Source: JALZEG01 sp035942255 (lineage in GTDB: Bacteria; Actinomycetota; CADDZG01; WHSQ01). From it: a stretch of DNA of 64,000 bases. Below the pieces are notes generated by a model. It was not told the origin of the DNA and did not search any database. It saw only the letters and a list, made by a program, of their open reading frames with translations. Within the stretch, counting starts at the first letter, position 1; the number at the start of each line of letters is the position of its first letter. The DNA lies in assembly GCA_035942255.1 (NCBI GenBank), contig DASZDG010000071.1:38818-102817 (forward strand), written 5' to 3'. The position numbers and the translations under genes are program-made. This document shows positions 1 through 7,835 of the stretch, piece by piece.

Positions 1-273
1 TACCCGAACTGGGACCAGGACGCCGCGGCAGTCGAAGGACGCTACGCAGACGAGGACCCGGCCCGGGTGGCGGACGAGGCCGAGGTCGCGGGGACCGCCG
101 TAGCGGCGAGGTTCGACACGGTCTCGGGAGACGCGTGGCTACGCACCGGCAACCGCAGCGACGGGGCGCGCTTCACCGTCGAGTCGTTCGCGCGCTACTT
201 CGTCCACGACCCGATCCACCATCTCCACGACGTGGACCGCGGCTACGAGATGCTGGCCGCAGCGCGCGGGTAG
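1..273 (+). CDS. DinB-like protein, C-terminal part
   Basis: The reading frame is open from the first base and ends at 273, so the 5' part lies outside the window. About 90 residues are visible. The run RSDGARFTV followed by RYFVHDPIHHLHDV, with clustered His and Asp, resembles the end of DinB-superfamily helical bundles, which use His ligands for a metal. This is family resemblance by eye only; the metal ligands in the missing N-terminus cannot be checked. The next gene starts 6 bases downstream on the same strand, so the two are probably cotranscribed. Confidence 0.5.
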   Translation, partial: YPNWDQDAAAVEGRYADEDPARVADEAEVAGTAVAARFDTVSGDAWLRTGNRSDGARFTVESFARYFVHDPIHHLHDVDRGYEMLAAARG

Positions 274-279
274 GACGTC

Positions 280-702
280 GTGGACCAGAGCATCCGCGTC
301 GTCACGGTCGGGGTCGAGGACGTCGCGCGCAGCCGCGCGTTCTACTCCGACGGGCTCGGCTGGGTCCCGCTCCTCGACCTGCCCGAGATCGTCTTCTACC
401 AGGCCGGCTTCGGCCTCGCCTTCGGCGTCTGGTCATTACGCGACCTGAGCGAGGACGCCGGGCGCGACCTGCCGCGCGGGTCGTCGTTCAGCCTGGGGCA
501 CAACGTCGCGTCCGGGGACGACGTCGATGCCGTGATCGAGCGGGCGCGCGCCGCGGGGGCCGCGATCGTGAAGGAGCCGCAAGATGCTCCGTTGTTCGGC
601 GGTTACCAGGCCTACTTCGCGGACCCCGACGGATACCTCTGGGACGTCGTCTACAACCCCGGGCTGACCGTCGGCTCGGACGGGACGATCGTGTTCGGCT
701 GA
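280..702 (+). CDS. VOC (glyoxalase/bleomycin-resistance fold) family protein
   Basis: A 140-residue protein of one two-module VOC domain, the usual length for a single-chain member. The N-terminal module begins VVTVGVEDVARSRAFYSDGLGW, the classic first beta-alpha-beta motif, and the C-terminal part has ADPDGYLWDVVYNP, the usual end with an acidic-aromatic stretch. Members bind a divalent metal and act as lyases, isomerases, dioxygenases or drug-binding proteins; substrate cannot be inferred. The GTG start at 280 lies 6 nt after the stop of the preceding gene, so it probably belongs to the same transcript. Convergent with the subtilase that follows. Confidence 0.85.
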   Translation: MDQSIRVVTVGVEDVARSRAFYSDGLGWVPLLDLPEIVFYQAGFGLAFGVWSLRDLSEDAGRDLPRGSSFSLGHNVASGDDVDAVIERARAAGAAIVKEPQDAPLFGGYQAYFADPDGYLWDVVYNPGLTVGSDGTIVFG

Positions 703-706
703 TCCG

Positions 707-2170
707 TCAGCGGCCGGTGTGCGCCCGCTTCGCCGCCGCGAACGCGTCGACCTCGCCCCAGCCCCACGCGTCGTCCCAGCCCTTCGGCCCGAAGTCGCGT
801 GCGGTCCGCTTGAGGATCGCGTCTATCTCCGCGGGCGTGAGCGACGGGTCGACCTCGAGCATCAGCGCGACGACGCCGGCGATGTACGGCGCCGACGCCG
901 AGGTCCCTCCGAACACGCCGTACCAGGCGCGGTTGTTAGCGGTGGCGACGGGGTCGGACGCCCCCGGGCGCGGCTGTGCGGTGTCGTTGTTCGCGGCGGC
1001 CGTCGGGTACTTCGGCGCCCAGATGCCCGCCGCGGGACCGACGATGTCGATCTGGGGGCCGCGGCTCGAGTAGACGGCGATGTCGCCGAAGCCACACGGC
1101 GCGCCCGCTCCGTCGTTCGCCCACGCGTCGAAGCCGTCGATCGCCGGGCACGAGACGCCGACCGTCACGACCTCGTCGAGGAGCTTCTGCGGCTCCGCGA
1201 CGGTGTCGGGGGCCGGGCCCTCGTTGCCGGCGGAGAAGATCACGGTGATCCCCGCGTCGATCGTCCCGCGGAGCATCTCGAGCAACGCCTCCTTCGGGTA
1301 CGGCTGCGTCTCCGAGAACCCCCACTGGTTCGTCGCGATGCGGATGCCGCCGGGGTACTGCGGGTCGTTGCGGTGCCGGATCATGTAGTCGTACGCCATC
1401 AGGAAGTCGGTTCCCCACCCCTCCTGCTCCGCGACCTGCGTGACGCCGATCCCGGTGCAGCAGACGACGAAGTCGACGATCTTCGCCCCGGGCGCGACGC
1501 CCTCCATGTCGACCCCGCCCTGGGCCGCGGCCCCCGTCCCCGCGAGGACGCCGCCGACCGACAGGCCGTGCGTCGTCGCGGCCGTGTTCGCCGGAGGGAC
1601 CGTGCGCGCGATCCGGTCGCGCTCCTCCGGTCCGACGACGCCCTGAGTGGGCCACGTCGCGTCGAACCACAGGTGCTCGATCACGCGGTCCTTGAGGTCC
1701 GGGTGGTTCGTGTCGACTCCGGTGTCGACGACGGCGACGGTCACTCCCTCTCCCGAAAGGCCGCGCGGGAGCGGAGGACGTCCGGCCTTCGCGGCCCCCT
1801 CACCGGTCTGCTCGCTCGTCTGGTAGTTGAAGAAGCGTGCGCGCCCATCGGGCTCGACGTACTCCGTCGCCGGCCAGGAACCCACGCGCTCCACCGCGGC
1901 CGCGGGTCCCTCGACGACCGCGGCTCCGATCGTCCGCAACGGGGCGACGAAGCGGAGCCCCGTTGCGGCGAGCCGCGCGACGAGCGCCCGCGAGACGCCG
2001 CCGGAGAACCCGGCGACGAAGCGGCCGTTCGGCGATTCGACCGTGCGGCCGTCGACCGAGATGCGCACGCACGGCGCGGCGCAGCGGTCGTGGCCGAACG
2101 CGGGAGCGGAGGAGACGGCGGATGCGGCGGCGAGAGCCACGAACACCAGCGCAGCAGGGAGTCTTTTCAT
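707..2170 (-). CDS. Secreted S8 family (subtilisin-like) serine protease
   Basis: A 487-residue exported endopeptidase. An N-terminal signal peptide of about 26 residues (MKRLPAALVFVALAAASAV, then APAFG) is followed by a propeptide-like region to about residue 140 and the catalytic domain. The triad is visible in order: Asp149 in VAVVDTGVDTNHPDL, His201 in TTHGLSVGGVLAG (family consensus is HGTHVAG, so the His block is divergent), oxyanion Asn316 in FSAGNEG, and Ser424 in GGTSASAPYIAG. An inserted pair CC near 237 and Cys341/Cys359 could form disulfides. No membrane anchor or sorting signal is seen at the C-terminus. It ends convergently with the VOC gene, 4 bp apart. Confidence 0.92.
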   Translation of the reverse strand: MKRLPAALVFVALAAASAVSSAPAFGHDRCAAPCVRISVDGRTVESPNGRFVAGFSGGVSRALVARLAATGLRFVAPLRTIGAAVVEGPAAAVERVGSWPATEYVEPDGRARFFNYQTSEQTGEGAAKAGRPPLPRGLSGEGVTVAVVDTGVDTNHPDLKDRVIEHLWFDATWPTQGVVGPEERDRIARTVPPANTAATTHGLSVGGVLAGTGAAAQGGVDMEGVAPGAKIVDFVVCCTGIGVTQVAEQEGWGTDFLMAYDYMIRHRNDPQYPGGIRIATNQWGFSETQPYPKEALLEMLRGTIDAGITVIFSAGNEGPAPDTVAEPQKLLDEVVTVGVSCPAIDGFDAWANDGAGAPCGFGDIAVYSSRGPQIDIVGPAAGIWAPKYPTAAANNDTAQPRPGASDPVATANNRAWYGVFGGTSASAPYIAGVVALMLEVDPSLTPAEIDAILKRTARDFGPKGWDDAWGWGEVDAFAAAKRAHTGR

Positions 2171-2218
2171 GCCTCCTTGCTTCGACGCCGTGGCTTGGGT
2201 TCCTGGGTGCGCTGCGTG

Positions 2219-2863
2219 CTAGCCCTTCACCACCCGGTACTTGAGGTGCGTGACGCCGGGGGCCTCGACGATCTTCACCTGCTCGACACGCGGGAGGTTG
2301 CTTCCGAGGCGGTCGAACAGCCGGGTCCCGCCACCGAGCAGCACCGGCGCGACGTGGACCTGCATCTCGTCGAGAAGGCCGGCCGCGAGGTACTGCTGCG
2401 CGACGTCGGCACCGCCCGCGATCGTGACGTCCGCGCCTCCTGCGGCGTCGCGCGCCTGCGCGAGCGCGGCCTCGATCCCGTCCGTGACGAACGTGAAGGT
2501 CGTCCCCGTCTTCTCGAGCGGGGGCCGCGGATGGTGCGTGAGCACGAACACCGGCATCCGGAACGGCGGCTCGTCGCCCCACCAGCCCTTCCAGGGCTCG
2601 TCTCCCCAGGGCCCCGGGCCGCCGCCGAACATGTTGCGCCCCATGATCGTGGCGCCGACGCCCGCGAGCGATTCCTCCATGACGTCGTTGCTCACGTTGA
2701 CCTCTCCGCCCTCGTCGCCGTGCCGCCTCCGGAAGACCTCGAGGCCGTACGCCCACTCGTGCAACGCCTCGCCTCCCACGCCGAGGGGCTCTTCCACGGT
2801 CGGGTCCGGCCCCGCCACGAAGCCGACGAGCGACGTCGAGATATCCAGCCTCAGCTTGCTCAT
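2219..2863 (-). CDS. Dihydrofolate-reductase-like RibD C-terminal domain protein
   Basis: A 214-residue soluble protein of the RibD_C/DHFR-like fold (DUF1062-like 'dihydrofolate reductase family' proteins common in actinomycetes). It opens with KLRLDISTSLVGFVAGPDPT, has TIMGRNMFGGG in the middle, a LTHHPRPPLEK turn, and ADVTIAGGADVAQQYLAAGLLDE before the last strands, all typical of the NADPH-binding fold. The start at 2863 is chosen because GGAGGAG lies 4-10 nt upstream; a longer frame upstream lacks a ribosome site. Substrate is unknown; bona fide folate reduction is unlikely. It is divergent from the cyclase gene at 2951. Confidence 0.85.
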   Translation of the reverse strand: MSKLRLDISTSLVGFVAGPDPTVEEPLGVGGEALHEWAYGLEVFRRRHGDEGGEVNVSNDVMEESLAGVGATIMGRNMFGGGPGPWGDEPWKGWWGDEPPFRMPVFVLTHHPRPPLEKTGTTFTFVTDGIEAALAQARDAAGGADVTIAGGADVAQQYLAAGLLDEMQVHVAPVLLGGGTRLFDRLGSNLPRVEQVKIVEAPGVTHLKYRVVKG

Positions 2864-2938
2864 CTCTCCTCCAAGCCTTCGTCTGCGTTCGTTGGTGTCG
2901 ACTGCTCCGACCGGCATAACTCATCGGTCGCCCGGTGG

Positions 2939-2944
2939 TATCCC
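2939..2944 (+). promoter_or_regulatory. Probable -10 element of a leaderless promoter (cyclase gene)
   Basis: TATCCC lies exactly 6 nt upstream of the ATG at 2951, placing the transcription start at or next to the start codon. There is no Shine-Dalgarno motif upstream of the ATG. The same spacing recurs before several other genes in this window. Confidence 0.45.
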
Positions 2945-2950
2945 TAAGCC

Positions 2951-4120
2951 ATGACGGCGCCGCCGCTCGATCCGGAGCTAGCGCACTGGGCGAGCTTGCT
3001 CGAAGAGCTTCGTTGGGCAGGATTCCTGCTCGACGCGGACTTCCGCCTCGTCTGGGCCTCCCCGGACGTCCGGCGCTTCCTCGGCTCCCCTACGGACGAG
3101 GAGATGGGCTACGGCCTCCACGTCCTTGCGGCGTTCGCACAGGACGCGTGGCGGCGGAGCGCGACGCCGGAGAGCCGCCGGCGACTCACGCAGGACCTGG
3201 CTGCCGTCGTGCTCGCCGACGCGGCCGCTCGCGGCGTCGACGTCGAATACGTGCCCGACAGGCTCACCCCGCTGCTGGAAGGGATCGAGCCCCGCCCGTT
3301 CACACGGCCGTTCGCCAGCTCGTTCGAGTACGTCGAGCCGCGCGGCGAGGGCGATCTCCCGGTGATGCGCGTGAACGTCCTCGTCATGCCGCTGCGCGAC
3401 GGGGACGGCGACTTCGTCGGCGCGTTCGCGCTCGGCTACATGAGCGTGCGCCCGGGCCTCGTCGCGCTGCTCGCGCGCGGCGACGAGGCGATGTACGAGG
3501 GGATGGCGAAGCTGGTCGAGCCGAGCTCGCGCGAGGTCGCGATCCTCTTCTGCGACCTCGGCGGGTCCACGGACCTCGCGCGCACGCTGCCGAGCGCGCA
3601 GTACTTCCGGCTCATCAGGAGCCTGTGGACGGAGATAGACGCGCTCGTCGCGCGCAACCGCGGGATCGTCGGGAAGCACGCGGGCGACGGAGCGACGGCG
3701 TTTTTCCTCGTCGACGACCTCGGCTCCGCGTCAGAGGCAGCCGCCGCGGCGATCCGGACCGCCCGCGGTATCCACGAGCGTTCGCACGACGTCTTCGGCG
3801 ATGCTCCGGACGCGTCGTGCTTGATGCGCGTGGGGTTGCACTGGGGACGCTCCCTCTACATCGGCCAGCTCGTGCCGGGCGGGCGCCTCGACGTCACGGC
3901 GCTGGGCGACGCCGTGAACGAGTGCGCCCGCATCCAGGAGTGCGCCGAGCCGCGGCAGACCCTCGCGTCCAAGGAGCTGTTGGAGCGCCTGTCGGACCAC
4001 GACGCCGCCGCGATCGGCCTAGACGTCGTGGAGGTTCGCTACCGGACGGTGTCCGAGCTGTCCGGCGCGAGCGCCAAGGCGCGGGCCGCCGCCGGAGCGA
4101 TCCCGGTGACGGTCCTGTAG
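2951..4120 (+). CDS. Class III adenylate/guanylate cyclase domain protein with N-terminal PAS-like region
   Basis: A 389-residue cytosolic protein. Residues about 1-180 look like a PAS-type sensor region (LLDADFRLVWASPDVRRFLG; a second strand-rich block ending FALGYMSVRPG). Residues about 190-370 form the cyclase homology domain: first metal-binding Asp in ILFCDLGGSTDLA, second Asp in GKHAGDGATAFF, and the transition-state Asn/Arg pair in LGDAVNECARI. The substrate-specifying residues cannot be assigned with certainty, so cAMP or cGMP is left open. The catalytic set is complete, implying an active homodimeric enzyme. No membrane segment. Probably leaderless: TATCCC sits 6 nt before the ATG. 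Confidence 0.88.
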   Translation: MTAPPLDPELAHWASLLEELRWAGFLLDADFRLVWASPDVRRFLGSPTDEEMGYGLHVLAAFAQDAWRRSATPESRRRLTQDLAAVVLADAAARGVDVEYVPDRLTPLLEGIEPRPFTRPFASSFEYVEPRGEGDLPVMRVNVLVMPLRDGDGDFVGAFALGYMSVRPGLVALLARGDEAMYEGMAKLVEPSSREVAILFCDLGGSTDLARTLPSAQYFRLIRSLWTEIDALVARNRGIVGKHAGDGATAFFLVDDLGSASEAAAAAIRTARGIHERSHDVFGDAPDASCLMRVGLHWGRSLYIGQLVPGGRLDVTALGDAVNECARIQECAEPRQTLASKELLERLSDHDAAAIGLDVVEVRYRTVSELSGASAKARAAAGAIPVTVL

Positions 4121-4127
4121 CCGCGCG

Positions 4128-4862
4128 CTACTCGACGAGCGCGCCGGCGCGCACGCCGTACGGATAGAAGAGCTCGAGGAATGGCTCGGGATCGCCCTCC
4201 CAGTCGTACGCGCGGAGCTGGTCCGGGTTCCGTCTGCCGGACAGCGCCCGGAACAGCTCGTACCGTGGAGCGCGCACGGTCGCGGCCGGCTCGCCGCCGC
4301 CCGCCACGACCTCCTTGTGCTCGGTCACCAGCCGCAGCGACGGGCCCCCCGACCCCTTGAGCCTGAGGTCGACGCCGGCGGCGAACGTGGCGAAGCCGAT
4401 GCGTATGGGGGCCGAGTCGCGATCCTTGACGACGCCGAGCGCGCCGTAGACGTCTTGCTGGTGCACCCCGATGTCCGTCACCAGGACGTGGCCGGCGAAG
4501 GACATGATCGACTCGGGCCACGACACGTCGCCGCGGATCATCGGCGCGACGGCAGCAGTGGCTTCCTCCCACTCCGAGAGCAGCTCGGGGAGAGGGCGCT
4601 CGGCGTGACCGGCGACCTGCCGGGCGGTCCACTCGTTCAGGACCGCGACACCGCGTTCGGAGCCGAGCGCCGTAAAGAACTCCCTCGGGAAGTCTCCGGC
4701 GGCAAGGCATTCGACGACCCCCGCGAGATGCGCGACGACGTCACGTATCGACCATTCGGGAGTGGCGGGGACCGCGCGCCGGAGGTCTTCGCCGGACAGG
4801 CCGGAGACGAGGTCCGCCAGCTCCGCGCGCGTCACCGCGTAGATCTCCGCCAGGTCCGCCAT
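4128..4862 (-). CDS. Mycothiol-dependent maleylpyruvate isomerase-like (MDMPI/DinB) protein
   Basis: A 244-residue protein of the TIGR03083 type. The N-terminal helical bundle contains PEWSIRDVVAHLAGVVE, whose His is the usual first metal ligand, and DIGVHQQDVYGALG further on provides the second His-containing ligand block. The C-terminal third (LRLKGSGGPSLRLVTEH onward) is the alpha-beta SCP2-like extension often present. Characterised relatives are zinc enzymes using mycothiol as cofactor; most are of unknown substrate. ATG at 4862 has no Shine-Dalgarno sequence but has TAGTCT 6 nt upstream, so the mRNA is probably leaderless. Only 7 bp separate its stop from the convergent cyclase gene. 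Confidence 0.8.
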   Translation of the reverse strand: MADLAEIYAVTRAELADLVSGLSGEDLRRAVPATPEWSIRDVVAHLAGVVECLAAGDFPREFFTALGSERGVAVLNEWTARQVAGHAERPLPELLSEWEEATAAVAPMIRGDVSWPESIMSFAGHVLVTDIGVHQQDVYGALGVVKDRDSAPIRIGFATFAAGVDLRLKGSGGPSLRLVTEHKEVVAGGGEPAATVRAPRYELFRALSGRRNPDQLRAYDWEGDPEPFLELFYPYGVRAGALVE

Positions 4863-4868
4863 CCGCCG

Positions 4869-4874
4869 AGACTA
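4869..4874 (-). promoter_or_regulatory. Probable -10 element of a leaderless promoter (MDMPI-type gene)
   Basis: Minus-strand TAGTCT lies 6 nt upstream of the ATG at 4862, without a ribosome-binding site between them. Confidence 0.45.
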
Positions 4875-4880
4875 ACGGCG

Positions 4881-7739
4881 CTAGCACACCGAAGGAACGG
4901 AGGTACCGAGCGCGTCGAGAAGAACCGCCAAGCTCTCGTCCGGCGCGCGCAGCTGGTCGCAGAGCTGCCGGTCGAGGTTCTCCCGGCTCGCCGACGACAG
5001 CACCCACCCGAGCGGCGCCTCCACGCCGGGATTCACGGTAGGGGCCAGCCGCGCGAACCGCGGCACGCCCGCGGTGCGCATCGACCACACCGCGGCCTGC
5101 TCGAGCATCGTCTGGCTGAGGACGTCCTGCGACTTCGCCTCGAGGGGCGCTAGGAGCTGGATCGGGCGGCCGGGCGGTGTCCTCTTCGCCAGCGCGCGGT
5201 AGTGGTTGTCGGCCACGAGGAACCACGGTTCGACAGGTGCCTCCGGCGTCGCCTCGTTGTAGTCCGCGACGTATTCCTCGAGGCCCTCCCAGAGCTGGAG
5301 CAACGTCAGCAACCCGCTGTTCTCGTAGTAGCCGCCGTCGACCACGTCGGTGTCCGTCTCCTCACCGTCGACGCAGCGCGTGAGCGATCCGGCAGGGCTC
5401 ACGACCGGGAAGCGCGCCGACAGCAAGGCTCCGGTCGTGATCGGCACGTCGTAGCGCGCGGGGCCGCAGGCATCCTCGTCGCCCGTCAGCCCCACGAACG
5501 GGTCGATCGATCCGCTGAGCGGGCCTGTGGCGGCGTGTCCCGGCGCCGGCACGCCCTGACAGTCCGGACCGAGCGTCGCCGGAAGCTGCCCGACGTTCGT
5601 CACGAGCACGCGGCACGCGTCCGTGACCGAGCTGCCGTTCAACGAGATGACCGGGACGAACGGGAGCTCACCGCCCTCGCCCGCGGCGCTCCACGGCAGG
5701 GGGTCCTCGGAGGTGCCGAACACGCCGGACGCCGCGGCCCAGCCGCGCTCGAGCAGCCCGGCGCGGTCGTCCCAGCCGTCGGCGATCCCGGTCAGCGGCT
5801 GGGGAAGGTCGCGCAGCAACAAGCCGGCGATCGCCCGCGGCAACGGCTCGTCGCGGGACATGTCCGTGATCGCGTCGCGCGGTGACTCCCCGCGCCCGGT
5901 CGCGGTTACCCACGTCGCGATCCCGACGCTCCCACCGGACACGCCGCTGAGCGCGAACGCCCGCGTGGCCGCGCACGCGCTCCCGCTCTCCGGTGAGAAG
6001 AGCTTGTCGAGCACGCCGACGGTCCAGTACGCGGCGCGGATACCTCCTCCGGGGGCCGCGACGAACACCATCGGGAGCGCGCCGCCGGGGGCCGCGTCAC
6101 ACGCTTCTCTCGACGCGGCGACCCAGGTGTCGAACGCGTCCTCGAGAGTCGCGTACCGCGGCGCCGGATCGGTCGTGGCGAGGAGCCGCGCGTCGTTGTA
6201 GCCGGCGTCTCTCCCGATGAAGGCCGCGAGCAGCCACGTCACGACGAGGAGCGTGAGCCAGGGCGTGCGCGCGCCGAACCCGAGACGCTCGGTGACGTCC
6301 CACGGGGGCCGCGTCCGCGAGAACCACGTCAGCAAGCCGACGACGAGGATCCAGATGGAGAACCCCACTCCCACCACGCCGGTCGACCCCCACAGCCGGC
6401 CCCCCGCCGGAGCGATCGCGAGCCACGCCGCGGCCGCGATCACACATCCGACGGTGACGACCGCCAGCGTGCGGTGGACGGGCGGAGGCAGCCCGCGCGC
6501 CACGTGCTCGACGAGCCGCTGCACGACGACGCCGACGACGAGTGCTCCGATCGTCCCGGCCAGGGCCACGAGGCCCCACGGGAGCCTGCCGCTCGGGAGC
6601 TCGAGCACGAACGGCGGGAACGCCGCTCTCACCAACCCGATAGTCCCGGCCAGGGCCGCGACGCCGGTGACCCCGCCCGTCCACCTCAGCGCGTCGTCCG
6701 ACCAATCGGTCTCGACGCGTCCTTCGGGGGCGGAGCGAGCCGCGGGCTTGACCCCCGCAGCGCTCGCGAGCCTGTCGACTCCGGCGAGCACGAGGACGAG
6801 GACGACGGGCGCCAGCGGCGCGGCGCGCCACTCGCCGTCGACGAGGCGCGCGAGCACGAACAGCCCCGCGCTCACGGGCGCGACCCACCGCAGGAGGCGC
6901 CCGGTCGTCAACCGGCCGTCCACCGCCCTCGCCCCGCCGGGGCTCGTGGCGGCAAGCGACGCGACCGCGATGGCCGCGAGGAACAGCAGGAACCCCAGGG
7001 TGGACAGGGCCCAGAGGCCGAACGACCCCTCGGAGAGATGCTGCCGGATCACGTCCGGAAGCTGGTCGAGCGCCCCACCGCCCGGGAGCGCGACCGTCGC
7101 GACGTAGACGACCACGAGCACGATGACTCCGGCGAGCGCGAGGGCCGGGCTCCGCTCCTCCCCGGCGTGAGCCCGTCGCACCGAACCCGTGACGTCCTCG
7201 AGCGATGCGCCCCCCGGCTGGCGCCAGCGTCCGACGATCGCGACGAACGCGATCGCGATCACGAGCCACTTCAGCGTCCCGAAGACCTGGATCGGCACCA
7301 GGAGGGCCGCGCTCGTCCACCTGAGGCTTCCTCCGACGAGGACGATCCCGGCCGTCAGCGTCTCGAGCAGGTCCAGCATCACGTACCAGACGACGACCAC
7401 GGTCGTGAACGTCGGGTTCGCGCGGACGCGCAGGAGGATCCAGCGGAGGATCGCGGCGGAGGCGGGGATGAACAGCACCAGGTCCACGACGACGTGCCAC
7501 AGGATCAGCCGCTCGATGTCGAGCCCGCGCTCCTGCGCGGACCTCCAGAGCGTGATCGCGTCGCGGAGCTGCGTCGTGTCGATAACGTCGAGGTGCCAGC
7601 CCGTGAACACGTCGGCGCTGTAGGAACGCGCGCCCGCCGTCTGCACGTCGGCGAGCAAGCCGCTGACGTCCTTCAGCATGACCGCGGCAACGGCCGCGGC
7701 CCCCACCGCGACCCACGCGAGCAACCGGCCTCTACTCAT
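4881..7739 (-). CDS. Polytopic membrane protein with C-terminal patatin-like phospholipase domain
   Basis: A 952-residue protein. Roughly residues 1-480 hold about ten hydrophobic segments (for example LLAWVAVGAAAVAAVML, ALAGVIVLVVVYVATVAL, LVALAGTIGALVVGVVV), an unusually large membrane part for this family. The lipase domain follows on the C-terminal side: glycine-rich oxyanion loop PGGGIRAAYW near residue 560, nucleophile Ser in the elbow GVSGGS near 598, and the dyad Asp in DGGYYENSG near 800, so the Ser-Asp dyad is complete. Patatin-like enzymes hydrolyse acyl esters of phospholipids or galactolipids. GGGGGAC 3-10 nt upstream of the ATG is a good ribosome site. Substrate and side of the membrane are unknown; it stands 18 bp from the start of the MDMPI-type gene and may be cotranscribed with it only by read-through. 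Confidence 0.8.
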   Translation of the reverse strand: MSRGRLLAWVAVGAAAVAAVMLKDVSGLLADVQTAGARSYSADVFTGWHLDVIDTTQLRDAITLWRSAQERGLDIERLILWHVVVDLVLFIPASAAILRWILLRVRANPTFTTVVVVWYVMLDLLETLTAGIVLVGGSLRWTSAALLVPIQVFGTLKWLVIAIAFVAIVGRWRQPGGASLEDVTGSVRRAHAGEERSPALALAGVIVLVVVYVATVALPGGGALDQLPDVIRQHLSEGSFGLWALSTLGFLLFLAAIAVASLAATSPGGARAVDGRLTTGRLLRWVAPVSAGLFVLARLVDGEWRAAPLAPVVLVLVLAGVDRLASAAGVKPAARSAPEGRVETDWSDDALRWTGGVTGVAALAGTIGLVRAAFPPFVLELPSGRLPWGLVALAGTIGALVVGVVVQRLVEHVARGLPPPVHRTLAVVTVGCVIAAAAWLAIAPAGGRLWGSTGVVGVGFSIWILVVGLLTWFSRTRPPWDVTERLGFGARTPWLTLLVVTWLLAAFIGRDAGYNDARLLATTDPAPRYATLEDAFDTWVAASREACDAAPGGALPMVFVAAPGGGIRAAYWTVGVLDKLFSPESGSACAATRAFALSGVSGGSVGIATWVTATGRGESPRDAITDMSRDEPLPRAIAGLLLRDLPQPLTGIADGWDDRAGLLERGWAAASGVFGTSEDPLPWSAAGEGGELPFVPVISLNGSSVTDACRVLVTNVGQLPATLGPDCQGVPAPGHAATGPLSGSIDPFVGLTGDEDACGPARYDVPITTGALLSARFPVVSPAGSLTRCVDGEETDTDVVDGGYYENSGLLTLLQLWEGLEEYVADYNEATPEAPVEPWFLVADNHYRALAKRTPPGRPIQLLAPLEAKSQDVLSQTMLEQAAVWSMRTAGVPRFARLAPTVNPGVEAPLGWVLSSASRENLDRQLCDQLRAPDESLAVLLDALGTSVPSVC

Positions 7740-7823
7740 GTCCGTCCCCCAGCGTCTGATGGCGCCGCTCTACTCAACTCCCGCCGGCATCCGGTTGTAA
7801 AGGCTCTTGCCGGGGGACCCGGC

Positions 7824-7829
7824 TAGGCT
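7824..7829 (+). promoter_or_regulatory. Probable -10 element of a leaderless promoter (CRTAC1-like gene)
   Basis: TAGGCT lies 6 nt upstream of the GTG start at 7836; no Shine-Dalgarno sequence is present. Confidence 0.45.
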
Positions 7830-7835
7830 GCCACG

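Noticed and set aside
719..2947. 742-residue frame on the plus strand
   Set aside because: It is the antisense shadow of the subtilase and the DHFR-like gene; composition is Arg/Asp-rich, and both minus-strand genes have clear motifs and starts.
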